NCBI RefSeq assembly: GCF_002607855.1
Contig: NZ_AWQQ01000046.1
Location: forward strand, 19,825-83,824
Reading direction: 5' to 3'
DNA length: 64,000 nucleotides
Source: Desulforamulus profundi
GTDB lineage: Bacteria; Bacillota_B; Desulfotomaculia; Desulfotomaculales; Desulfotomaculaceae
In this document: positions 30,665-39,017 of the stretch, piece after piece
Layout: each line of letters starts with the position of its first letter
How positions within the stretch are numbered: the first letter of the stretch is position 1
Made by a program: the position numbers and the translations under genes
The notes under the pieces: generated by a model
Told to the model about the DNA's origin: nothing
The model's database searches: none
The model's input: only the letters and a program-made list of their open reading frames with translations

Positions 30665-31036
30665 TTACGGTGATTTTAACGCATTTGCTAAAACCTTCAG
30701 CACTATATCAGGTCGAAAAGGTTTTACTATAAAATCTTTAGCTCCTGCTTCATAAGCCTCCATGACAAAGGCTTTTTGACCCATGGAACTACAAATAATG
30801 ATTCGAGCATCACTGTCGTATTTTCTAATCTCTTTTAAAGCAGTAAGGCCATCCATATCTGGCATGGTAATATCCATGGTTACTATGTCCGGGTTAAGTT
30901 CTTTATACTTTTTGATTGCCTCAAGTCCATTTTTTGCTTCCCCAGCAATTACATAATTGCTATCCTTAGATATTACATTCTTCAAGACATTTCTCATAAA
31001 AGAAGAATCGTCAACTATTAAAACGCGATATACCAT
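30665..31036 (-). CDS. CheY-like response regulator
   Basis: A 123-residue stand-alone receiver domain. LIVDDSSFMRN carries the acid pair, IVTMDITMPDMDG the phosphorylated Asp (about residue 55), IIICSSMGQ the switch Ser and FIVKPF the Lys. There is no output domain, as in CheY/Spo0F. It lies about 185 bases downstream of a GEMM riboswitch on the same strand, so c-di-GMP control is likely if that aptamer works. No chemotaxis genes are adjacent. Confidence 0.92.
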   Translation of the reverse strand: MVYRVLIVDDSSFMRNVLKNVISKDSNYVIAGEAKNGLEAIKKYKELNPDIVTMDITMPDMDGLTALKEIRKYDSDARIIICSSMGQKAFVMEAYEAGAKDFIVKPFRPDIVLKVLANALKSP

Positions 31037-31211
31037 TCAACTTTCCCTTTCCGAAGAAGTTTTGTAAACATGGAAAATCATCCGTCCCAGGAATCATAAG
31101 CAAAACCTGCAGATTACAATCAATATATAGAGGTTTATAGAATTGTTTCCCCGTTGTTGGTAATGCTTTCATGAAACTTTAGACAGGAAGCCCTTACAAA
31201 TAGAAAAGATA

Positions 31212-31312
31212 AAAAAGCATCTCCTTCGGCAACCGGCTGCCATAGCTCCATAATAAAGCCTTAGGCCCTTGGTTTTGTGCCCCTACCTTTCGATAGGTTT
31301 ACCTTTACCGGT
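31212..31312 (-). promoter_or_regulatory. GEMM-type riboswitch, divergent core, upstream of CheY-like gene
   Basis: GGTAAACCTATCGAAAGGTA matches the first GEMM stem and tetraloop. The usual GACGCAAAGCC reads GGCACAAAACC here. It ends with GGCAGCCGGTTGCC and a GATGC-TTTTTT terminator-like tail. It may be decayed or altered in ligand preference. Confidence 0.7.
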
Positions 31313-31359
31313 TTATGCTTGAAATAAACTTAAAATCCCTACTCACTACTGTTCTATCT

Positions 31360-31913
31360 TTACTGGTTTTTACTAGAGGTGATTTTATGACTGGCTTTGG
31401 ATAAATTAGTTCTTATTTCTTGCATAAATCTTTCACCCAATACCCCGGTCATAACGTTATGATATAGGTCAATATTGCTTTTAACAGCTTCCACTCCCAT
31501 GTTCATCATAAATTTCTTGATTTGTTCCGGTGGACAAGGGATATTTTCAGTAATTGTACTTCGCCCTAAATCAGTTAAATAAACCCGAGACCCTTTTCCT
31601 TTTTCTAAGGCTTGCAAAGTAATTAACTTCTTTCAAGTAAACGGTCAATAAAATTCATTGCTGTAGAGATATGCCATGACCCTGCTTTAGCGATTCAAGA
31701 AATTAATAAACCTTCGTTATGGTTTATAAAAAGCAAAGCCAGAAATTGCGGATATGTTAGATCTACAGATTTGGCTATTTTGGAAATATCCTCCTCAAAA
31801 ATTTTATTTATCAAACGGATTAAGGTATGATACTCAAACATAAAGCTCTTAAATTCTTTTTCGATATGAGTCTCAACGTTTGTTTTTAACATATTTGCAA
31901 TCCATTTCATCAT
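31360..31913 (-). pseudogene. MarR-family regulator, degenerate
   Basis: The start is at 31913 (MMKWIANMLKTNVETHIEKE). FKSFMFEYHTLIRLINKIFE and LTYPQFLALLFINHNEGLLI are the dimerisation and early winged-helix parts. A stop and a frame change at about 31690 interrupt it, and it continues ISTAMNFIDRLLERS and GKGSRVYLTDLGRS (the wing). About 180 residues if repaired. Whether this is decay or sequence error is open. Confidence 0.65.
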
Positions 31914-32326
31914 GCTTTAGCTGGATTTGCAAGTAGTAATATCAATAGATTAAAGTAGAAGTTTCAAACTATCAATAGCAAGTATAAATAGTTCGATCTC
32001 TAAGTTGCTTATAAACAATATTCCACAAGAATTTATCTTTCCTTTTTTTCAAAAGAAGGGTATAAATGGGCTTTCCCAAAAGATGTGCTTGGGCAAAGCC
32101 CGTTATTCTGGCTTAGCCAATTCTAAAGTTCTTAATGTTAGAACATCATCTCGAATAGCTACCCAGTTAAGCCTTCCATTACCGTCAATACTGAAGATAC
32201 TGCCGAAGGAAGCACATTGGTAAAACAGGAAAAAAGCCAACAAGATTGCGTTTCTCATATTCTCCTCAGTTGATCCCTGAGATGCTATTTTAATAAAACG
32301 CACCAGCCATTTAAATTGCTAGATCC
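31914..32326. other. AT-rich gap
   Basis: No supported gene. A 66-codon minus-strand frame at 32103-32303 has no recognisable domain. Confidence 0.4.
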
Positions 32327-34177
32327 TTAAGCTGGAATTGCTCGGGACTGGAGATTCCCTTCCTTATCCAACCAAAGACAGACATCTTTTTCCTTCCTAT
32401 CAAAACGATAAGCTCGGGCACCCACCAATACTAAAGCATTCTCATAGGCAAACTTTATGGTAACCGTAGCTCTTGCGCCAGCCATCACCCTGGTGGCAGA
32501 CCCGCCTCTGGATCCCAGTTCTCCTACATGCACATCTCCCCCGGCCTGAATCTCTCCCCCGCGAAATACCCCTGTTACAGTCACCTTTTTATCAGCCTGA
32601 ATTCGCGAATTATAACAACCGCCACCCACTACCCTGATATCGCCGCTCGCTATAACGGTGGAATTGAGGATGTTAGCAGCTACTACATCACTTTCCGCAG
32701 AGGGCGGAGACGCAAGGGCTTGTTCCCATTCCGAAGCTAGTTGGGCTAGTTTTTCTACCTCCTGGAGGTCACGTACCACCAGAGGGGAGCGAACCACTAC
32801 CCGTTCGACTTCGTCAATAAACTCATCCAGGCCTTCACCGGCTAATCCCGATGGAAGAGTTTCAACTTGCTTCCTGAATGCTTCAGCAGCAGTAGGAAGA
32901 TGACGAAACTTCCCCTCCAATAGCAATCTTAATAAAGGACCTATACCGCGTTTAAGATCACCTTGCTTGAACGATGGGTGACCAAGTAACTGATAGATAG
33001 CCCTGATCATCTCTCGCAAACCAATTGCTAAGGCGCGAACCTGTGGAAGCATTTCTTTCATAAAGGTAGGAATTCCGCCTGCGATTACTACTGATGTCAA
33101 AATATTTCCCCTGATCAGGATAGATCCCGTTGCTTGAATTCTCGCCCCAGAGACCAAACCTCCTATCCTGATATTTCCGCCGGCCTCTACCTTCATCCCT
33201 TCTTCCACATTACCGGCAATCACCACATCACCTTTGAAGGAAATGTTTCCGTAAGCAAGGTCTACGTCACCTGTATGCATAAGTTCAGGCAGTACACTTA
33301 CCCTCACCGAATTACGACGGTGGGTGGCCACAGGACGCCCAACCCGAGCCGCAACCGCCCGTTCACCATCCTTAGTAAGAACCACGCCTTCACCTGCAAC
33401 AAGGATGCAGTCCCGGGGTGACGGCGGTATAATTATGTCACCTTTGACGCTGGTACCAGGATGCCCTGGCTCAGGCGGATACTTTACAGCCAAGATTTTA
33501 CCTGCCTCCACTGAAGTAAAAACATACCGTTCCCGGAAATCTACCGTTTCCTCTTCCTCCACCGGTACCGGCAATTTGGAATCGGTGGGAAAAAGAAATT
33601 CCACTCGACTGTCTTTTCCTGGTTTAGCCGGAATACCTTGGGCAATAACCACCTCTTCTTCAGTGCACGATGCAACGCCGCGAGAGCATGCTTGCCAGTC
33701 TACGCCATAGTTAATACCCAGCTGGGACAATTCCTCCAATAACTGGTCCCATGTGAGGGGTGGAAGGAGTTCTTCCCGCTCAACTACCGCAAGTTGTAGT
33801 TTGCTGGCAGGCGGGAGATCCGCTAGCTCCCGGTATAGTACCACCGTAGGGCTTACCCGCAATTTCGCTTGTAAACCATCGGCAGAAATGCTTATAGACC
33901 ATTCCCCTTCTCTTCGTTCATTCACCACCTCTACCAGTACTGTATCTTGCATGGATACCGGAGTGGCTTGAGTGCGCTCCTGGCCGTTAACAATCAATCT
34001 CACTCCTGGGCAAGGTATCACTAAGGGGTAGGGTCCTTCCGGTGGGTGCCGGACAACAAGGCACCCCTCTTTCATAAATGCATACGAACTGTCAGCTTCC
34101 CTGTTCGGACAAGTATTGTCTGCTTCAATCGCTGTTGTGGCCAGAGATTCCTGGGTTATGTCAGCCTTCATTAGCAC
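32327..34177 (-). CDS. DUF342 (FapA-like) polymer-forming/adhesion-type protein
   Basis: 616 residues. The C-terminal two-thirds is the DUF342/FapA beta-helix: DVDLAYGNISFKGDVVIAGN, GGNIRIGGLVSGARIQATGS and later DIRVVGGGCYNSRIQADKKV, with a coiled-coil insertion between them. The family includes FapA, a polar or flagellar assembly protein in Vibrio, and many Firmicute proteins of unknown role. It is the last gene of the operon headed by the HD-GYP gene, 11 bases after the STAS gene. Confidence 0.85.
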   Translation of the reverse strand: MLMKADITQESLATTAIEADNTCPNREADSSYAFMKEGCLVVRHPPEGPYPLVIPCPGVRLIVNGQERTQATPVSMQDTVLVEVVNERREGEWSISISADGLQAKLRVSPTVVLYRELADLPPASKLQLAVVEREELLPPLTWDQLLEELSQLGINYGVDWQACSRGVASCTEEEVVIAQGIPAKPGKDSRVEFLFPTDSKLPVPVEEEETVDFRERYVFTSVEAGKILAVKYPPEPGHPGTSVKGDIIIPPSPRDCILVAGEGVVLTKDGERAVAARVGRPVATHRRNSVRVSVLPELMHTGDVDLAYGNISFKGDVVIAGNVEEGMKVEAGGNIRIGGLVSGARIQATGSILIRGNILTSVVIAGGIPTFMKEMLPQVRALAIGLREMIRAIYQLLGHPSFKQGDLKRGIGPLLRLLLEGKFRHLPTAAEAFRKQVETLPSGLAGEGLDEFIDEVERVVVRSPLVVRDLQEVEKLAQLASEWEQALASPPSAESDVVAANILNSTVIASGDIRVVGGGCYNSRIQADKKVTVTGVFRGGEIQAGGDVHVGELGSRGGSATRVMAGARATVTIKFAYENALVLVGARAYRFDRKEKDVCLWLDKEGNLQSRAIPA

Positions 34178-34188
34178 CCCACCTTCTT

Positions 34189-34509
34189 TTAATCGTTGGG
34201 CTTTGTCTCCAGGACTTCAAGCACTCGGAAAAAACCTATCACTTCCAGGTCTTCTTGAATAAAATTGGGTATGCGGACAAATCTTAGGATCCGCCCCTGC
34301 CTGTAGAAAAGTCTGGCCTGACTCAGAAGCATACCCATCCCGGAGGAGTCTATAAAGCGAAGTTCCTGCAGATCTACTTCCACTACTTCCTCCGGCCGGC
34401 GCTGAATTTCCCGTTGCAATTGTTCCACGTTGCTAAAATCCAGTTCACCCTCCACTTCGAGAGTTGCCATTCCCTTCTGCTGTCGGACTCTAATCTCCAC
34501 CCATATCAC
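34189..34509 (-). CDS. STAS-domain anti-sigma factor antagonist
   Basis: 106 residues. KGMATLEVEGELDFSNVEQL begins the fold and VDLQELRFIDSSGMGMLLSQ carries the phosphorylatable Ser of SpoIIAA/RsbV-type antagonists (IDSSGMG). Unphosphorylated STAS proteins would bind the kinase and release its other client. Its start overlaps the phosphatase gene by 20 bases. Confidence 0.9.
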   Translation of the reverse strand: MIWVEIRVRQQKGMATLEVEGELDFSNVEQLQREIQRRPEEVVEVDLQELRFIDSSGMGMLLSQARLFYRQGRILRFVRIPNFIQEDLEVIGFFRVLEVLETKPND

Positions 34510-35247
34510 CCGCCTTTCCCGTTACCTTCATAACAACCAGGGTCACATCATCCTTTTGAGATATACCGCGAGTAAATGTATCTAAATCAGCCAAAATATT
34601 TCCTTTCATACACTCGGCACCAAAGCCATTTTGTAAACGAACTACTTCTTTCAATCGTTCTTGCCCGTACCTCCGCTCGCTAGGACCAGATGCTTCCACT
34701 AGTCCATCGGTGTACAGCACTACCGCATCTCCGGCGGCAAGAAAAAATTCCTCCTCCCCTGACCCAAGATAATCTTCCAAAAGGCCTACGGCAACTCCCC
34801 GGGACTGAGCTACCCTCACCCGACCATTTGATAAAAGGAGGGAGGGTGGTGACCTGCATTGACGCAAGCAAGGCGGCCAGTTATTCCGTCATAACATAAC
34901 AAGCATAGGGTGGCAAAAGAGCCACGTTTTCTTAGCTCATATCCTCCTAGCTTGTTTAATCTGCGTACTACCTCCAGGGGATGGGGGTCAATCCTAATAC
35001 ACTCCCGGAGCAATTGGCGGATTGTTTCCATTAGCCGTGCCGCCTGGAATCCTTTACCCATTACATCCCCGATAACGGCAAAGACGCTTCTTTCGTTGCA
35101 GGAGATAAATTCAAAAAAATCGCCACCTTCTTGTCCAGCTGGCAAGCTACAGCCACTACCTTCCAATCCGTAACCCCTTAGGATTTTCCCATTCCCTTCC
35201 ACCATTTCTCTCATCCCATTTCTACCTCTCTTCTCCATCCAAAGCAC
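34490..35247 (-). CDS. SpoIIE/RsbU-type PP2C phosphatase, one frameshift
   Basis: About 250 residues. Metal-site motifs are in order: EGGDFFEFI, VIGDVMGKGFQAARLM, VNAGHHPPS, VVLYTDGLVEA and QKDDVTLVVMK. It would dephosphorylate STAS-Ser-P. No sensor domain precedes the catalytic part, so input must come from elsewhere in the operon. A frame change near 34850, after GHHPPS, is most likely a base error. The start overlaps the upstream STAS gene. Confidence 0.88.
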
Positions 35248-35551
35248 CGATTTGTGGCAGGAGTTTGTCCAGCCCTACCAGTCGCATCACTTCTGCTACA
35301 TCGGGTTGCGGCTGCAAAATTAACACCTGGCCACCTCTTTGCTGCCAGTTGTTGTTGATGTCCAGCAAACCTTTCAGACCAGTTGAATCAACGAAAGACA
35401 CCCCGGAGAGGTCAAGTTCCAGTGTGTGTTCATCCTCTTTCTTAACAACCTCTTGCAAAAGCGCTACTGTTACCATATCTAATTCACCGTTTAGCACTAC
35501 CCGGCGTATTCCTGGAACAGCATTTACCTCTACTTTCAGCAATAACATCAC
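35222..35551 (-). CDS. STAS-domain anti-sigma factor antagonist (second)
   Basis: 109 residues. VVLNGELDMVTVALLQEV is the N-terminal strand and helix, and LDLSGVSFVDSTGLKGLLDI has the target Ser/Thr (DSTG). It differs clearly from the STAS protein at 34189, so the operon holds two distinct antagonists. It overlaps the kinase gene by 4 bases and the phosphatase gene by 26. Confidence 0.9.
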   Translation of the reverse strand: MMLLLKVEVNAVPGIRRVVLNGELDMVTVALLQEVVKKEDEHTLELDLSGVSFVDSTGLKGLLDINNNWQQRGGQVLILQPQPDVAEVMRLVGLDKLLPQIGALDGEER

Positions 35552-36819
35552 CTTCTTTCAGTCATTTTTTCACTGTTTAACTTATCTGTGAGCACATTGC
35601 TAAAATCAAGGGCTAAGGTGGTACCTAACGGCCCTGTATTAAGGTAAAGGTAGTCCGCGTAGTAGAGCATCAAATTAAATCCACACCCCATGGAATTTTT
35701 GGTAGAATAATGTTGCATCAGCGTGGCCCTGGCCAATTCAGAGGTTTTGATTCCCGGCCCCCGGTCCTGCACGATAATCCTGACGATGTCCCCCACCCGT
35801 CTAACTTGCCAGCAACCACCCCCTGCATGTTTGAGAACGTTGGCCAGTGCTTCTGACAAGCATAGGGCAATCGCGTGCTGCCTCCGGCTGGCTATACCGG
35901 GCAGAGATTCACGCAATACCTGGCGAGCTTCCGGAATGTCATGGGCTTGCCTGGCCTCACCTTTTACCATTTCCACTCCTTCCGATAACAACCTTTTCGC
36001 CTCTTCACCGTTCACCAGGTGTAGCCGGCCTCCTGTGACCGCCGACATAGCCTCTCGGTAAGCCTCCATCTCCTGACGATGAATCTTTCTTTCCTTTTCA
36101 ATAACCTCTGTAATATCGAGGGCTAATAGCCCACCGCTCCTGTGGTCAAACGGTACCCCATGAAGATCGAATACCTTTTGCCCGTTAGCGCTAATGATTA
36201 CCTCGCGCTGGTGTTCGCCCTGGCGGGTGGCCTGCCGCATCAACTTCTCGACTTCTTCCATAGGTAGGTCTAGATCCGCCTGGCCTGAAATGTAGCGGAA
36301 GCGCCCTCTTTCATATTTCAGCACCTTGCCAACCCGGAGAGCACTAATTAGTTCAGATTTTTCCAATTCAGCTAATAGTTTCTCCTTGACCAAGTCCTGA
36401 AGATGCTCCGGTAAGTGCCGAGAAATCTCAGCCACTAGTTCGCCATTGCTTCCTGTCAGTAATTGGTACTCGTCTTTGTTAAGCCGGCGGTCAGTCCCCT
36501 GCCTCCGATGTACACATAAGATGTCAAACACGTGGACGTTATTTTTCCCCTTGAATGGTACGCCGGCAACTTCGAGGCATAAGCTTTCATGCAACCTAAT
36601 TAGATACTGACCCGGTACCGGAGCTGCCGTTTCTATACCAAATTCTGTGGTACTTAACACCAGGATATTGGCTGGGTATTTTTGTCCTTGCTCCTCTTCC
36701 AGCACTACCTGAATAGGCTTCGGAGGTACCCGGCGAACTGGACTCGTTTGAACGAAGTCTGAGCACTCCACACAAGGACGGTCTGGTTCTTTTTTTACGC
36801 ATTCAAAGCACCGGCGCAT
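35548..36819 (-). CDS. Multidomain RsbW/SpoIIAB-type kinase with N-terminal Cys cluster
   Basis: 423 residues. The N-terminus holds CFECVKKEPDRPCVEC (CxxC-x8-CxxC, a likely zinc site). A beta-rich region (residues ~35-115, vaguely PilZ-like but without a clear RxxxR/DxSxxG) and a PAS-like domain (~150-245) follow. The C-terminus is a GHKL ATPase: LSEALANVLKHAGG (N box), VQDRGPGI and STKNSMGCGFNLML. It would phosphorylate the STAS proteins or hold a sigma factor. No sigma gene is in the operon. Confidence 0.8.
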   Translation of the reverse strand: MRRCFECVKKEPDRPCVECSDFVQTSPVRRVPPKPIQVVLEEEQGQKYPANILVLSTTEFGIETAAPVPGQYLIRLHESLCLEVAGVPFKGKNNVHVFDILCVHRRQGTDRRLNKDEYQLLTGSNGELVAEISRHLPEHLQDLVKEKLLAELEKSELISALRVGKVLKYERGRFRYISGQADLDLPMEEVEKLMRQATRQGEHQREVIISANGQKVFDLHGVPFDHRSGGLLALDITEVIEKERKIHRQEMEAYREAMSAVTGGRLHLVNGEEAKRLLSEGVEMVKGEARQAHDIPEARQVLRESLPGIASRRQHAIALCLSEALANVLKHAGGGCWQVRRVGDIVRIIVQDRGPGIKTSELARATLMQHYSTKNSMGCGFNLMLYYADYLYLNTGPLGTTLALDFSNVLTDKLNSEKMTERR

Positions 36820-36834
36820 TTTTTCACCGCCCTT

Positions 36835-37614
36835 CTACTTATCAGCCCCTGCCGGCTGCATGTCCTTTAAATTGAGCACTAGTAAGCGATCCAACCATTG
36901 GCTTTGGGCGTATACTAATGGATGAGATAAAGTAGCATATGAATCCACCAATTGATCAAGCCATTTTTTTTCTTCATCGATTTGTCTCTCAAGCCTACCC
37001 GGGTCGCGGTATGTAACGATTTGCCAAAAGGGTTTTTCCGCCAAAGCCCTAATTAATTGTGGGTCAAACTGCGAACCGGCACCATTGTAAACTTCTTCAA
37101 GTGCGTCATACATTTTAGAAGGCTGACGGTAAGGCCTTAGGGAAGTCATGGCATCTAGGGCATCGGCCAACGCAATGACTCGGGCAGACCAGGGTATCAT
37201 TTGCCCCCTCAGTCCCTCGTATCCCTTCCCATTCCACCGCTCGTGGTGATAGCGGATTATTTCCACCAAGGAATTGTCTCCTCCCCTTGCCGCTACTATG
37301 GAGGCACCCCGTCGGGGGTGTTCTTTTAATTCAGCCCATTCTTCATCTGAAAGCGGTCCCGGCTTTTCGATAATTTCACGCCTAACAAACATCTTTCCTA
37401 TATCGTGGAGGAATGCTCCGGCTATTATAGTTTCCTGCTCCACTTCGCTAAGACGGAGAAAAGTGCATATTCTCAAGGCCAGATTGGCAACATTAGCACT
37501 GTGAAGATATAATGTGGGCCAGGCTTCTTTCATCGTCCTTAACAAGTCACTCATGCTCGTTAGATCCACAAGTGTCCCTTTTAACTTTTTTCCCATCATG
37601 CTATTGTCGACCAC
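36835..37614 (-). CDS. HD-GYP domain protein, probable c-di-GMP phosphodiesterase
   Basis: 259 residues. LYLHSANVANLALRICTFL begins the HD domain, AGAFLHDIGKMFV has the HD pair, LKEHPRRGASIV follows, and HHERWNGKGYEGLRG is the HD-GYP extension with GY then ADALDAMTSLRPY. Such proteins hydrolyse c-di-GMP with a metal site. It is the first gene after GEMM riboswitch and terminator, so c-di-GMP could control its own degradation. No receiver or membrane domain is seen. Confidence 0.88.
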   Translation of the reverse strand: MVDNSMMGKKLKGTLVDLTSMSDLLRTMKEAWPTLYLHSANVANLALRICTFLRLSEVEQETIIAGAFLHDIGKMFVRREIIEKPGPLSDEEWAELKEHPRRGASIVAARGGDNSLVEIIRYHHERWNGKGYEGLRGQMIPWSARVIALADALDAMTSLRPYRQPSKMYDALEEVYNGAGSQFDPQLIRALAEKPFWQIVTYRDPGRLERQIDEEKKWLDQLVDSYATLSHPLVYAQSQWLDRLLVLNLKDMQPAGADK

Positions 37615-37649
37615 CTTCTACGAGTATTTGCGGGTATAATTACATATAA

Positions 37650-37681
37650 GCAAAAACGGCAGCTTAATTAGCTGCCGTAAT
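37650..37681 (-). terminator. Riboswitch-associated terminator ahead of the HD-GYP gene
   Basis: Stem TACGGCAGCT/AGCTGCCGT followed by T5 on the minus strand. CGGCAGC can also pair with GCTGCCG at the 3' edge of the GEMM aptamer, offering a switch between the two states. Confidence 0.85.
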
Positions 37682-37714
37682 AGAGAACACTATTTAAAAC
37701 AAACAGTGAAGCTT

Positions 37715-37798
37715 TATAGCGGCAGCCTGGCAGTCATACCCACAAGGGCTACAGACCCATGGCTTTGCGTCCCAACCTTTCGGATGGTTTGCCTTTAT
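37715..37798 (-). promoter_or_regulatory. Cyclic di-GMP-I (GEMM) riboswitch upstream of the signalling operon
   Basis: GGCAAACCATCCGAAAGG, GGGACGCAAAGCCATGGGTCT and ATGACTGCCAGGCTGCCG match the GEMM-I consensus closely. It lies about 100 bases ahead of the HD-GYP start with a terminator between. Confidence 0.94.
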
Positions 37799-37799
37799 C

Positions 37800-38760
37800 A
37801 CAATAAATTTTAATATAATAATTAAAAGTTAAAGGCTGATTTAACACCACTGGATTTTACATAATTTTCCAGCCGGTGAAAAGTTCAGCCCTTTAAATAT
37901 CTTTTTATCCAGGAGAATGGTTATGATGCCCTTCGCAAGCAACCGGAAAGAGCGAAGGGAAAATCTGGTTAGGTAATTTGAAAGAGAAAGCAAAAAGTGG
38001 TAGCTATCTACATAACCAAGGGGGAAATAATAAACTACCAAATATTGGAAGTTATTACATATAATCCCCCCCCCCCCCCCAGGGGGAACATATGTTCTGG
38101 TTATTCTATTGGCGTGTTCCCACGTTTTCATCTCTTGATCATTCCTTTGATTTGCCATATTGTGTTTTTCTAAAACTAATGGCTTCCAAAATGACAATAC
38201 GTTGCCACAGCCTTACTTTAGCAAGCTCTTGGATGAATTAAACTCTCGTTATGTTGTATTTCCAACTGGTAATTCCTGTTAACGATTTATAATCTTAAGG
38301 TATTCGTAGTTTGTTTAAGATAAATTACTAGTTTTATTTCCAAGTTATCATAAACACGTTTTCTACGCAAACTTACTTTTTCCTGCTTTTATCTGCAATG
38401 CTAGCAGAAATAATGGAAATAACTCTTTCCGGAAAAGGGATTCTTTTTTGTTTTAGGAAATTGGGTAATAGATCAGTTAACATCTGTGTTTGTTAAAACC
38501 CAAACTGCATTGGGTGTAATATTATGTCAAGACCGGTTTTTGCCATGTATCATGTTGATCTACGTTTAAATGGTCATAAAATCAAAAACCCTCCGAAGAA
38601 CTGCGTTTACCGGTTAGGGCTAACGTTGGATAAACAGGGTAAAACATCTTGAACATTGCTACTGGGTAGGCAGGGCCAGGCTTGTATCGCATTAATATAA
38701 GTTGGCTGATAAAATGCAATAATGCAAACCTGACCCCACCCCCTGGCCTATAAGGTATTT
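37800..38760. other. Gene-free region with a transposase C-terminal scrap and a C15 tract
   Basis: Plus-strand codons 38190-38282 read LPQPYFSKLLDELNSRYVVF, then a stop, resembling the tail of a DDE transposase. A run of 15 C at 38066-38080 is followed by AGGGGG. No intact gene is supported. Confidence 0.45.
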
Positions 38761-38800
38761 TGGCGGAGAGTTGGGGATTCAACCATGGAAGTGCTGTTCG
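38761..38800 (-). other. tRNA-Ser 3'-end-like fragment, degenerate
   Basis: The minus strand reads GGTTGAATCCCCAACTCTCCGCCA, a T-arm and acceptor end very like tRNA-Ser. No tRNA 5' half is present. Confidence 0.55.
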
Positions 38801-38920
38801 TCTGATTTCTACTCCATTACGAATACTTTTAAATCGTAATAACACAAATGATGGCGGCCAAATGGACACCATCGTCTGCTACACCGTACGACCGCAGGCC
38901 AAAATTTGACACAAAAGGTA

Positions 38921-38958
38921 AAAGGGATTCTCACCTCAAACCAGTGAGAATCCCTTTA
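38921..38958. terminator. Hairpin, possible bidirectional terminator
   Basis: AAAGGGATTCTCAC pairs with GTGAGAATCCCTTT, followed by ATTTAT on the plus strand. Confidence 0.6.
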
Positions 38959-38972
38959 TTTATACGCAATCC

Positions 38973-39014
38973 GGCGGAAAGTCAGGGTTTCGAACCCTAG
39001 AGGCGGCTCAGCAC
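38973..39014 (-). other. tRNA-Ser 3'-end fragment, left boundary of ndvB island (att-like)
   Basis: The minus strand reads GTGCTGAGCCGCCTCTAGGG then TTCGAAACCCTGACTTTCCGCC: variable arm, T-arm and acceptor of tRNA-Ser. It matches the fragment at 47576 in all but about five of 42 positions and abuts the ndvB stop. Confidence 0.65.
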
Positions 39015-39017
39015 AAT

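Noticed and set aside
32103..32303. 66-residue minus-strand frame downstream of the MarR relic
   Set aside because: No domain, no clear ribosome site; left as gap.
37841..38197. 118-residue minus-strand frame
   Set aside because: Runs through the C15 tract as Gly codons and shows no protein-like pattern.
38582..38872. 96-residue minus-strand frame
   Set aside because: Overlaps the tRNA-Ser fragment and has no ribosome site.
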